Source of the DNA: Chaetorhynchus papuensis
Taxonomy: Eukaryota; Chordata; Aves; Passeriformes; Rhipiduridae
Reading direction: 5' to 3'
Assembly: GCA_013396525.1 (NCBI GenBank)
Contig: VWYX01000390.1
Span: 449,086-513,085, forward strand
Length of the DNA stretch: 64,000 nucleotides
Positions 1-10,051 of the stretch are shown here, piece by piece. Both the position numbers and the translations under genes were made by a program. The notes beneath the pieces were generated by a model, which searched no databases, had not been told where the DNA came from, and worked only from the letters and a program-made list of their open reading frames with translations. Position 1 is the stretch's first letter, and the number at the start of each line of letters is the position of its first letter.

Positions 1-41
1 CACAGTAAAATGCATCAAACAAAATCAGACATTGAAAGGAG

Positions 42-464
42 AAAAAAAACGCGAATGGAATGCTTTTTTTTTTAGAGTCCTACATTACAGGTGATATAGA
101 GTAAAAAAAATTATGAGGTTTAAGCTTTTTTTTTCAGATCTGAGGACAAGAGTAAATTATTGTAAAAAAATTCTCACAATTTAAAATTTTTTTTTGCTTC
201 AGAATATCTCCTAGTGAACTTTTAAAAAAAATACAGCACAGGTAAAGTTTTTTTTTACATGAGATGGGATGGTAAGATCTGGCAGAAAAAAAAGGAGATA
301 CATACATATTTTTTTTTTTGGTTCCTAATAAATTTATAGATGTCCTAAAAAAAAGACTTTTGGCAATAATTTTTTTTTCTGTAAATTCGGTCAGGAAAAG
401 AGTTTATAAAAAAATCTTTTCTGCAATTGCTTTTTTTTTTTTTTNNNNNNTTTTTTTTTTTTTT
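42..464. repeat. 61-bp-period alternating A-tract/T-tract array
   Basis: Seven runs of 7-8 A start at 42, 103, 164, 224, 286, 347 and 408. Seven runs of 9 or more T start at 64, 126, 187, 248, 309, 370 and 431. Successive starts are 60-62 bp apart in both series. Each A-run is followed by 14-16 bp of other sequence, then a T-run, then 27-29 bp, then the next A-run. The spacer sequences show no obvious similarity to each other, so this is not an ordinary tandem repeat. Every A-run/T-run pair could fold as an 8-bp A:T stem with a loop of about 15 nt. The last T-run is in phase but expanded and contains the N-gap; the phase does not continue to its right, nor to the left of 42. I know no family with this layout. 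An assembly or file-processing artefact is a serious alternative. Confidence 0.85.
445..450. other. Assembly gap (six N) inside a poly-T run
   Basis: Six N bases are flanked by 14 T on each side. The true length of the T-run, and any sequence lost inside it, is unknown. The periodic A/T pattern on the left stops exactly here, so the join may hide further copies or be a false join. Confidence 0.98.
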
Positions 465-1152
465 CATTTACAGTAATAGATGATTCATAAATAGTGTGAT
501 CTGGAAAAGAATAGAAGTGCTTCCAAGTCAATGTTTGGGAAAGCTGGATGGAACGATTTCACTAGAATTTAGATCTGTAATGATCATGTGGAACCTAATT
601 AGAGCTGGGAATTAAAATTCATGTGTAATGCAGTCAGCAGAAATTACTGCTTGTAAAAGTAATAGTAAGACTGTAAGGAGCAAGAGAGGAAGGAAGTTCC
701 AAAAAAGAATGGATGAAGTGGCCCAGAGTTGCAGGGAGGGGGACAAAGCCTGTGAGGAACTGTCTGTTGGTTGGAGGTGTCCACGTGCCAACCTGGACAC
801 TCACCTCCAGAGCCCCAGTGGAGCTTTTTGTTCATTGCTCAAAACATCTGTGGAAATATCCTTAGCCAGGACACCATGAATCAGTGCAGCCTTCACTGCA
901 GGATCATAATGGAATCATGTCTGCTTATTTTGTGATTGCAACTTTCCAACTGGTTTTGTATTTGGACTTCATTCACAAAAAGCCTATTGCCATCTGAAAT
1001 TTCTTTGTGTCCTTGAAAATTAAGAAAAAATTGCCTCCTCCAATGATTTTGGCATGCACGTAGAAGATGTGAGAACGAAATACATTGTCTTATACTACAA
1101 ATCATAGACAAATTCTCTGATTTGTTGTAATGATTTCTATCTTAAATGTGAG
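465..1152. other. Unique sequence, no gene seen
   Basis: No repeat family or gene is recognised. An imperfect inverted repeat lies at 773-808: arms GGAGGTG at 773-779 and CACCTCC at 802-808, with an inner TCCA/TGGA pair. Its loop contains a CACGTG E-box core at 782-787. The three overlapping frames of 60-85 codons between 612 and 879 have no recognisable protein features. Confidence 0.5.
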
Positions 1153-1223
1153 GAATCTAGAATCATACAATCATAGAACCAAGACTTTCGTTATCACCAA
1201 GTCCAAACATTAACCAAGCACTT
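1153..1223 (-). mobile_element. CR1 LINE 3' end remnant
   Basis: The block reads as the reverse complement of a CR1 3' end. The AATCATA..AATCATAGAA terminal microsatellite is at the left. It is followed by a degraded version of the conserved 3' block containing ATCACCAAGTCCAAAC and ATTAACCAAGCACT. Only about 70 bp can be recognised, and it is much decayed compared with the copies at 9754 and 62403. The right boundary is a judgement. Confidence 0.55.
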
Positions 1224-4200
1224 GGTTAGAGACTTGATCTGACAGGAAAAGGTATAAATGCTGCTGTAACTCTTAGAATTAGCAAGCCTTAGAAAGGGTT
1301 CACTTTCATGAGAGTGTTGATGTAGTGTCTCTATGAGACAATGGACAAATTTACAGGTAAAGAAGGTCTAACGAGTATGGTGCAGAGAGGCACCTTCTAA
1401 AAACTGCTGATTCTGGGGAAAAGTCCAAAAGTACTTCCATATATTGAAACTTATCCTGAAGATCAGAGTTATTGTTGCTCACTGCAGAAACAGGTCTGAA
1501 ATTGTTGTGGAGAACTCTACGGAACTAAATGGGACTGGTCTAACCATCGAACTTTTTCAGAAATGACAGCAGATGAAGGTGTCACCTCAGCATGAGACCC
1601 GAGTAAACTCATGATTTGTGAACTTACTAGAACCTCAGAGATTCCACTCTGTATCAGAAATAAAACTTCTCAGTAATATTACATTTTCACGCAAGAAGAC
1701 CCTGGAAAATACTGAAAAAACCTCCAGCTAGTTGACGTTCAAAAGCAGTTGTATAACTTCATGAGAATTTATAGGGGGAAGATTAACTGTTAGAGATTAG
1801 GAAGGACATAAGATAATGTTGTGAAGAAAATGAAACTTTCTGTGTTGATACATTTTCATGCCAGTCCTCAATATGTGATAAATTGCCATTCTCACATCTA
1901 GAGAAGCAAAGAAATGGAGGAAAGCTTTTTCCATCTGTTGAGCCCCTTTTTTGACCTCTTTGTCAAAGGAAAGTAGTAAGGTTGCTTCCATTCAGAGCCC
2001 TGCTCAGCCCAGCAGAGCTATGTTTTCCAATGATGTCTTCCATGTGCAGAATGATGAAGTGCTTACTCCCACCTGGGAGTCTGCCTGGCCAGAAACTGAC
2101 ATCTCAACTTCAGTGAATCTATGGAAAATTTTGCAGTGACACCTATGTATCCAAATTTTCACCATAAGAAAGCATCTTCAAGCATTAAATGCCAAGATGG
2201 AACGACCTAGGAATCTCAGTTCAAATACATTCAAAGTTAATTGAAATAAATGTTAAATCATGGTCTTAAGGGCCTGTGCCATGTACAAGACAGAAAAAAG
2301 AGAGTTGCAATATGTTCCTTGAGAAGAGTGCAACTACTACTCAGGCTGGGATTTTTATTTAAGTTATAGACAATGCAGGCTACTAATGAGAGGAAATCTG
2401 AAATGCCCAGGAGTGTTGTGAACAACACAGAATACAGAACTGACTTGTGCTATAACTTCTATTTCTTTCAGTTTATTCCTAAACAGGTAGTCATAAAGTA
2501 AAATATAATTTTCTGAATGGATGGAATCCTGAATTCTTCCTGTTTGGCTATACAGAAAAGTTGGCTATTTGATAAAACTTCTGGAAAGCCTAGGATTTGT
2601 TTAACTTGGGTTCTTAATGATCCTACAACTCTGGCATGAAAAGCAAACCAGTGTTGGTATAGAGAGGGAAGATGGAAAATTGGAGAAATCATACTTTTCC
2701 ATAATGGAAGATCTGAAAAGAAGTTAATACTCAAATACAAATTAGTAGTTTCGTTGTACTGCAAACATCTGTGTCCTGAAACCAATTTTATGTGCAGCCA
2801 GTGGAAATGAACACTTCCCATGTGTGCTGGCCTAACACTAGAGAAATGTTTAGAGCTGTTGGAGAACTCTGGGATGAAACACTTTCCTTTGGAAAATGGC
2901 AAGCTGATGAAATAGAGGCTTTTTAAAGAATTAGTTCCGTTCAAAAACCTCTTGATTTTTGAAAGAAAAGTACTGCCACTGCCAAAAAAATTTTGGCTTA
3001 ACTTTTATTAATACAAACATTCCATTTTTAGTTCAAACCAACTTCTCATTCCCCTAAATTAATTAATGTGAGACAGTAATTAATTAACTTCAGACACAAG
3101 TATGTCAACATTATCTGAACAACCTGCTCAATGTACTATTGCTAGAGAATGATTCCATGGCAGAAGAAATAGCATTTGCATATTTTGACTGAATATTATT
3201 GTGAATATTACTGTTATTTTATAATGCAATTGCTTCATAGCAGTAATTATATAAAGCATAACATGAACACAACTGATCACAAATAAAGTAAAACACAAGC
3301 AATAAGATAATATAACAAGTGTTACATTAGGATTTTTGCGGAGAGGAACCATCTCGCACCTTTCATATTTCCTATTTTCTACACGGCAAGAATGCACATT
3401 TTCGAAGCATGTGCTTAACTTGGTCACTTGAGGACCAAGTCCTCTGTCAATCTGTCTACTATTTTCCTCTCAACAAAGGCATCATTTGCTGAATCAAAGG
3501 TCTAAAAGTCTATTCAAAGAAATTGTTTGAATAGGCATATGCGTGACTATTTTGAAGTATGTTGTAGAGAGAAGGAAAAAATAGTAAAGTGAAGTATTTC
3601 TTTATCTACTTTTGGCAAATCCAGAAGATTGATAAGTTGACTAGACTGACAAAAAATAAATTAGATTCTCCTGATCATCTCTCATTTTATTCCAGTTCAA
3701 AAATAGAAAACTGTCCAGCAGGCCAAGTCTCAGATTATTTAAGTTGTTTGGAAACCATTTTGATGTAACCCAGTTTACTGAGCCCTGAGATGCTAATTTT
3801 CAGTTAGAATTGTATACAAATTGTTACAGGCTGGGGTTTTTGATAAGTTTGAAATACACTAAGGACCTTTCTCATACTGTAAACTCAAACATGAAAAAAT
3901 ATCTCACCAACGTCAAACAGTATTTTCTTCATATACATTTTATCAAATTTAAATAAAACAAGGCTATGGGCTCACAGACGAGTAGTCTTTTCTGCGATAA
4001 ACATTCTTGGAAAAGCAGGTGCAAAGCGTGAAGATATTGCCAAGGCAGGTGAGTGTATCTCATGCTGGACTTGAGGAAGTGTTGTATGCTCATAACCAAA
4101 AGCAGAATATATAACTGTTAACTAAAACCCTCTGCAGTTAGTAAAAAACCCGAACCAAACTAAACCAAAACAAACAAACTTACACAGTTTTTTTAGTTTT

Positions 4201-4696
4201 GGTCTTTTAATAATTTGGTAAAGTTCCACAGCTTGGACAGCTCTTAGGTTCTATGGGGAAAGGTTTTCATTTATAATTAAAAGAGAAATATAACAATTGG
4301 AAATCTGATGATTTGGAGAATATTCTCAAAGGGATGTGCTTAAAGTACCACTGCCAGATTTCACTAAAGCAATTAGAAGTGAGGCACAAAGGCATCTCTA
4401 TGCTCAAAATTATCCTACAGTAAAATCTCTTGAGTATTTTTACACCCATAACCTCAATTCTGCCAGGTCCTGTGACAATTGGTTGGTCTGCTGCAACTTG
4501 GAAAAATCAGACCAAACATTCAAAAGCTTCTGTTGAAGTTGTATCTTACATTTTTTTTACATTGATATATGCTGCACATCTATTTCTAAATAAAAACAAA
4601 AAGAGTTGTGTAGCTTTTAAACTAAAATATAAGCTGTGCGTCCTGAAGTCTTGACTTATTACCAAAAAACTAGGATTGCTACTGATATCCATCCAC
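1224..4696. other. Unique AT-rich sequence, no confirmed gene
   Basis: No repeat family is recognised. The minus strand holds a 158-codon open frame at 2468-2944 with no recognisable domain. A 9-bp inverted repeat of TTAATTAAT type spans 3059-3087. An exon-like segment lies at 3978-4048 on the plus strand, described under findings. Confidence 0.5.
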
Positions 4697-4813
4697 CCTT
4701 CCTTCCTTCCTTCCTTCCTTCCTTCCTTCCTTCCCTCCTTCCTTCCTTCCTTCCTTCCTTCCTTCCTTCCTTCCTTCCTTCCTTCCTTCCTTCCTTCCTT
4801 CCTTCCTTCCTTC
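4697..4813. repeat. (TTCC)n tetranucleotide microsatellite
   Basis: About 29 tandem TTCC units cover 117 bp with a single visible interruption, a C for T at 4735. The strand is pure polypyrimidine, so the tract is a mirror repeat able in principle to form a triplex (H-DNA). The PSFLPSFLPS-type frames crossing it are translations of the microsatellite, not genes. Its near-purity suggests active length change. Confidence 0.97.
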
Positions 4814-6710
4814 GTATTAGCAAATGAATCTCAGCTGTCTTCTGAGCTGCAATGCCAGTCTATGAATAACTGCATGAGTGGAAAAGTTTTAAAATTAGTT
4901 CATATCCCTTCTCTTTGTTCTCTCTTTTCCTTCCCTATCATTAGTTTTTGTAGATGGGGATTTTTTCTTTATTTTCTTACCTATATTACACAGTAGATGT
5001 GTTTTCTGTTGTATATGGGGTTTTTTTCTATAACATACTTCATTATCATATAGTTGAATTCTATTTAAATTTTATTCTCTGATTATTTTTATTTCATTCT
5101 AGCTGGTAAAACTCAAACTCATTCCCCTTTTTCTCCCTGTGAGTTACCCTGGGATGCAGAGGGAATGGGAAGACTTAATTATGGTTTTTGTAGGGTTTTT
5201 TTGTCTTTCAGGAACCGCTACAAACAGAAGAAAAGTGCTCAAGTTAGTATTTTGAGTGACTAATCAGGCAAATGGAAAAGCTAGTTGATGTTATGTCCTT
5301 CTGCAAGGACTGCACATATTGAGCTTGCAGAGGTTTGGCTGTGGATTCTTATTAACATCATGAATCACCTGTTGTGTGGTCCACTAAAAATTAGTAGAAT
5401 TTAATAAAAAACTATTTATTGCCTTTAGAAATGGCTGATAGCAAGAACCCCATATTTTGAAGTGTCTGAAGTGCTTAAGCATTGCGTTCTGGATTGCAGC
5501 TGTGTGCCTAAAATGATGTGTTTGATATATTAGCCAAATTTTATGTATTTATAAGGATTATCAAAGCTATTTAATGAAATAATTAAAAAAATTAGCATTG
5601 TTGATTGGATTTAAATCTTATCCTCCTTATCTGCTTGAGAAAATATTTTATGTAGCATCTGTTATGAATTAAATGAAACTTTCAGCTCCTTTTTCACAAT
5701 TCCTACATATACATTTTCCTTAATAACAAACAAACAGTTATAAAGCTCTGACAGTCCACAGCTGTTTGTGTTAGATGGAGAAAGCATGCCTGTTTTTGCT
5801 CCTACAGGAAAAAAATTGAGTTAGGTTCAATGTGCTGATAAATGTAAAAGTGGTAATATTGCAAGGTGGTGTGGTTATGACAGAGACAGCTTGTTAAACA
5901 TATCAACGCATACTCCAGGTAACTGCTGAATTAAGCTGGATGGTTAGGAATTGATTCTAGTTGAAAACATACTTTCTTTACATGAAATTTAGCCACATCA
6001 GTACATACCCCACCCAAACATTTGTTTGTTTTCTAAAACTTGGAGTAGTGATGCATATGGAAGAAAGCTAAATAGTCTCATATGTTCAGAAATTGTGCAG
6101 AACAATTAAACAAGATGCCAGTCAGATTTAGTTGTTGTGACAAGTGAGAGAACAAAATGTGAACTGCGTGTAAAATATCATTCCCCTTTTGTGAACAGCA
6201 TTGGGATATTTTTTTGGCTTGCAGGCTTGAACAAGTGACACGGTTAGCTGAGTGACACTTCACTTCCAGCTAATTCTTGGCATCAAATTCAAAGCAGTTT
6301 TGAACAGCTGCACTGACTGATATAAACTCTTCTAGGGGATATGGTGCTCTTAGATCTGGGCTTTGGACAATCTTATAAAAACCTTGCCTTCCAAGCTAGA
6401 AGAAACAATAAAGGGTTTTTTCTTACTTTTTTTTTTTTCTTTTAAGCCTCAAGGGTTCCTTTCTCATCTCATTAAAATCAGTGGGAATTTAACATTAAAT
6501 TCAACGTCAGTATTTATTCTCAAATGAAAATTTATACAGTTGTGGGGCTTTTCATGAGCTCTACTGGGAAGATGCATTTGAGAAACTAAACACTCTCTTT
6601 GTTTTAACCAGTCTCTGAACACATCAGACATGATGAGGTAAAGGAAAGTTTTGAGATTTATGTGGATTGCTGAACCAGTGCTTAGGATGGGAGGAGAGGC
6701 AGCACTTCAG
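4814..6710. other. Unique AT-rich sequence, no confirmed gene
   Basis: No repeat family is recognised. There are two good-looking 3' splice acceptors, at 5101-5102 and 5210-5211; the second opens a short frame ending in a stop at 5261-5263 (see findings). Otherwise nothing stands out. Confidence 0.45.
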
Positions 6711-7141
6711 TGATGTCTGGGATAGAGTTAATTTTCTTAATAGCTGGCGTGGGACTCTGCTTTGTATTTGTGTTGGAAACAGTGTTGATAGCATGTTTGC
6801 ACTCTGGCTGAGCAGTGCTTGCAGAGCACCAAGGCCCTTTCTCCTGTCATCCCAGCCCAGGAGCAAGCAGGCTGGGGGTGCACAGGAAGCTGGGAGAGGA
6901 CTAACTGGGACAGCTGACCCCAAGTGACCCAGGGGATGTCCAATGCCCTATGGCCTCATGCTCAGTATATAAACCTGAGGCAGGAGAAAAGAGGGAGTGA
7001 TGGTTTTCATCTGCCTGCATCACCATTCTGGCTGGGGGAGCCTGGCTTTCCTGTGGGCAGCTGAACACCTGCCTGCTCATGGGAAGAGGTGAATGAATTC
7101 CTTGTTTTGCTTTGATTGTGCACAAAGTTTTTGCCTTACCT
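6711..7141 (+). mobile_element. Truncated ERV-type LTR (avian ERVL-like)
   Basis: The block matches from memory an abundant avian LTR type. It has a GGGATAGAGTTAATTTTCTT block at the left and a GCTGGGGGTGCACA-GAAGCTGGGAG block in the middle. Next come GACAGCTGACCCCAA, a CTCATGCTCAG-TATATAAA promoter region, GCTGAACACCTGCCTG, and a right-hand block GGTGAATGAATTCCTTGTTTTGCTTTG. It is more GC-rich than its surroundings. Similarity ends near 7141, before the part of the LTR that would reach its 3' terminus, and no internal viral sequence follows. It is therefore a truncated or solo LTR. The frames inside it (6624-7215) are not genes. Family-level naming is from recognition only. Confidence 0.8.
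6966..6973 (+). promoter_or_regulatory. TATA box of the ERV-type LTR
   Basis: TATATAAA sits in the LTR at the place where such LTRs carry their core promoter. The segment just upstream, CCTCATGCTCAG, is where I recall a CRE-like TGACGTCA in better-preserved copies; here that site is lost. Whether transcription starts about 30 bp downstream is unknown. Confidence 0.55.
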
Positions 7142-7960
7142 GACTCTGCATGAGGGACAATATGGGGTGACCCTAAAGAAGGCAGCTTCTTTTCCTCTTG
7201 GGTAGTGTACAACACATGTGCTTGAAGGTCTTAAAAACAGTAGAAGGAGGACTACTTGTAAATGACCATTTTTCTGCTACAGCTGCAATAACTTAGCAGT
7301 GCTGTGTTAAAAATTTTACTGGCAGAATCTATTCTCTTTAAATGTTCCATACTTTTTACTCTTGATATTGTTTTATTAGCTTGTGGAAGACAGAGATCTC
7401 ATATTCGATGAAAAGTGAGGACATCAGCAAACAATTGACTGTGCCCTGAGCATTTCATCACTATTGTAGGTTCTGAACAAAAATCTCAAAAAATTCAGGT
7501 ATGGCAATAACAATACTTGTTCCCAGGACCTTTTTTCAGTCTCCTTTCCTCCAAGATGACAGTGAAAATAACAACTTTTGTTCTTGGATTGGGGAACATT
7601 TTTCTTGTTCAAACAGCGGGAAGTTAGGCATTACCTGGAGGCATTATATCTGCAGAACATCAAGAACATGAATAACTACAGTATTTTTCTATGTTTTATA
7701 CTGGATGAGTAGTTACCATTATAACTTCACAGCATGAAAATGTCTCCAAGCATTTAGAGGAATGATTTCTACAACAGCAACAAATTTTCAATTATGACTG
7801 CAGCTAAGCTGAGTATTTTTTGCCGAAGTCAGACTTCTTTCAGTTTTCTTAACAAAAGTCAACATTTCAAAAGAAAACTTCTACTGAATTGTAGGCATTT
7901 TTATCAGCCTTTATGGTAGAAAATAGCTGCTTATCACTCAGCTAAGATTAATATATATAA

Positions 7961-7993
<33 letters not shown>

Positions 7994-9753
7994 CGCGCAG
8001 CAATGAAATCACACTTTGAGTCTGTAAAAATAGCCACATATTCAAATGGTGATGTCATGGTCTCTCCTGTGTTATAGTCTGTGGAAATGTTGGCGCTTGA
8101 CAAAGAAATTCATTGTCTCTCATGGAAAAACTCCCAAATGCACAGCTGCTTTCTGAGAATAAGATGTAAACCACACAAATTATATCTGTTTATTATATAT
8201 GGTTCTGGGGCTTTTTCTCCCAGCTGCTGACACCTTAATAATACTTGAAAATAGCCAAAAAGTTCATAATTCCTGCAAATAAATGGGATGTATTGCTTAT
8301 TCCTTTCCTGAAAGAGCTTCAGGAAATCCTTGCATGAAAAGGTAGACTTCATTATTTGTTCGCTTTCTTTGTTCTTTCTAAAAGATATTTTTCCTGGACA
8401 GCTTAACCTTCTTCCCTGCCCATCTACTTGCCTATTTTAATTAAACCAGATCATCAGTAAAGCACAAGGGACAGAAGACAGAACCATGGCCATTGCATGT
8501 AGTGAAGAAAGCCCTTTCTGGAAAATGGGGACCTATCTTGTGACCTGTTTCACTCCTTACGCTTCCCCGCACACACCTGCTCCTGGCATGAGAGATCAGA
8601 ATAGCAATGTCTTCACACATGATGACAAAAAAATCCTCAACATCTCTTTTTTACTTTTTGTTTGTCATGCTTCCTGAACTTGGGGACCTCTTTTGGCTGC
8701 ACCAGGCAGAATTAAACAGCGTTACTCTGATACCAAAGGCATCATCCATTTCTCAGTTTAATACTTCCTGTGGTTTCTCCAGTGTCACTTTAGGCAGCTG
8801 TGTGAGCAGAGAGGATATTGCAGTTCTCACTGCTGGTTATATGTGAGTGATGACCCTGTAATGTCTGGGTTTGAGCTTCTGCCCACAGTGGCAGCTCTGA
8901 ACACACCATACAGCTGCCAGCCACTCATAACAGGACAGCAGAGCTGCAGCGACAGAGCTGCCACCTGGATTTTACTCAGCCAAGCAGGATTTGCCTCGGT
9001 GTGGGCTGAAGTTACATGCTCGCAATGGTCTTTCCCTGAGCCTGGGTGAGAATAACTCTCCAGACTTCATATTGTATAGAAGATTTGTGTTTGAAAGCTC
9101 AGTCCAGACTTGTTTGAGACATCAGCAGCAGGCAGCAAGTGTCTAAAGCCACGGCCAAAACAGATGTGTGTGGCAAAATTTATGAGGTAGTAAAGCCTTC
9201 ATTAGAGTAATATACAGCAACATGACTTGCCTTGAAGACAATACCTTGTTCTAACAAATAGTGAATCTCCTGTCATAGGCAAAATAAAGAGTATTTATAT
9301 TTCCCGTCTCTAAACCCTCTCTGCTTCCTCTTAATTAGCAAGTGAAATGCACTGCTTCTATCCGGAATATATGAAGATAAAAATACAATGTTCTTAACAG
9401 GTGCTTTTTTTTGTTTCTATCAGGCACCCCAATGCCTATTAGGGCTTTTGGCCACATCCTGCGAAATGACTGTTAAGCATAGGTTAAGTCCAGTATCCAG
9501 AAATCTTGAGTGCATGTTCATAATATTAACTTAAAAATTAAGCTACTCCCAAACCCCAGAAATAATTATAATGATAATAATAATATTGTGGCAAAGGTGA
9601 AAGGGTATTTCTTCAAATTCTCTTTTCTATTACTAAAAAAGCTGAGCAAACGTAATCCCCAGCCAAAAGAAACTCATAAAAAACTGTATCCACTCAAAAT
9701 GCATGTGTTCCCCTACATTCATATCTATATGATATGTCTCAATATCTATATAT
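7142..9753. other. Unique sequence with one TA-rich tract
   Basis: No gene is recognised. Apart from the TA tract at 7950-7993, the stretch is unique AT-rich DNA. The frames around 8486-9049 are 60-80 codons long, overlap one another in several frames and carry no recognisable motif. Confidence 0.5.
7950..7993. repeat. (TA)n-rich microsatellite
   Basis: An AT-alternating tract of about 44 bp with a few interruptions (AA near 7959, C near 7972). It ends in CGCGC at its right edge. Confidence 0.9.
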
Positions 9754-10051
9754 TCATAGAATGACAGTTTCACAGAACCACAGAATCACAGATCAGGTTG
9801 GAAGAGACCACACTGGGTCATCTGGTCCAACCTCCCTGCTCAAGCAGGGTCATCCTAGAACACACTGCACATCTGGTTTGCATCCAGATGGTTCTTGAAC
9901 ATCTCCAGTCAGGGAGACTCCCCAACCTCTCTGGATAATCTGTTCCAGTGCTCGGTCACCTGCACAGTAAGGAAGTTCTTCCTCATGTTCAGGTGGAACT
10001 TCCCATGCATCAGTTTCTGCCCATTGCCTCTTGTCCTATTGCTTGGCATCA
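9754..10051 (-). mobile_element. CR1 LINE 3' end (5'-truncated)
   Basis: The block is the reverse complement of a CR1 3' terminus. The left edge has the terminal microsatellite (TCATAGAATGAC, CACAGAATCACAGA). It is followed by CAGGTTGGAAGAGACC, a TCATCTGGTCCAACC block, GGGAGACTCCCCAACCTC, TTCTTCCTCATGTTCAGGTGG and TGCCCATTGCCTCTTGTCCT. These are the conserved 3' segments of avian CR1 read backwards. The element breaks off near 10051, as expected for 5'-truncated retrotransposition. It is clearly less decayed than the copy at 1153. The 9895-10095 frame is antisense to it and not a gene. Confidence 0.93.

Noticed and set aside
42..464. CRISPR-like regular spacing
   Set aside because: The repeated parts are only A- and T-homopolymers, there are no conserved direct repeats or cas genes, and the rest of the window is avian nuclear DNA.
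4636..4996. PSFLPSFLPS-type repeat proteins
   Set aside because: Direct translation of the TTCC microsatellite.
5103..5138. 36-nt exon between TTTCATTCTAG and GTGAGT
   Set aside because: In the phase needed to join the next acceptor at 5212 it contains a stop codon, and the intervening intron would be only about 73 bp.
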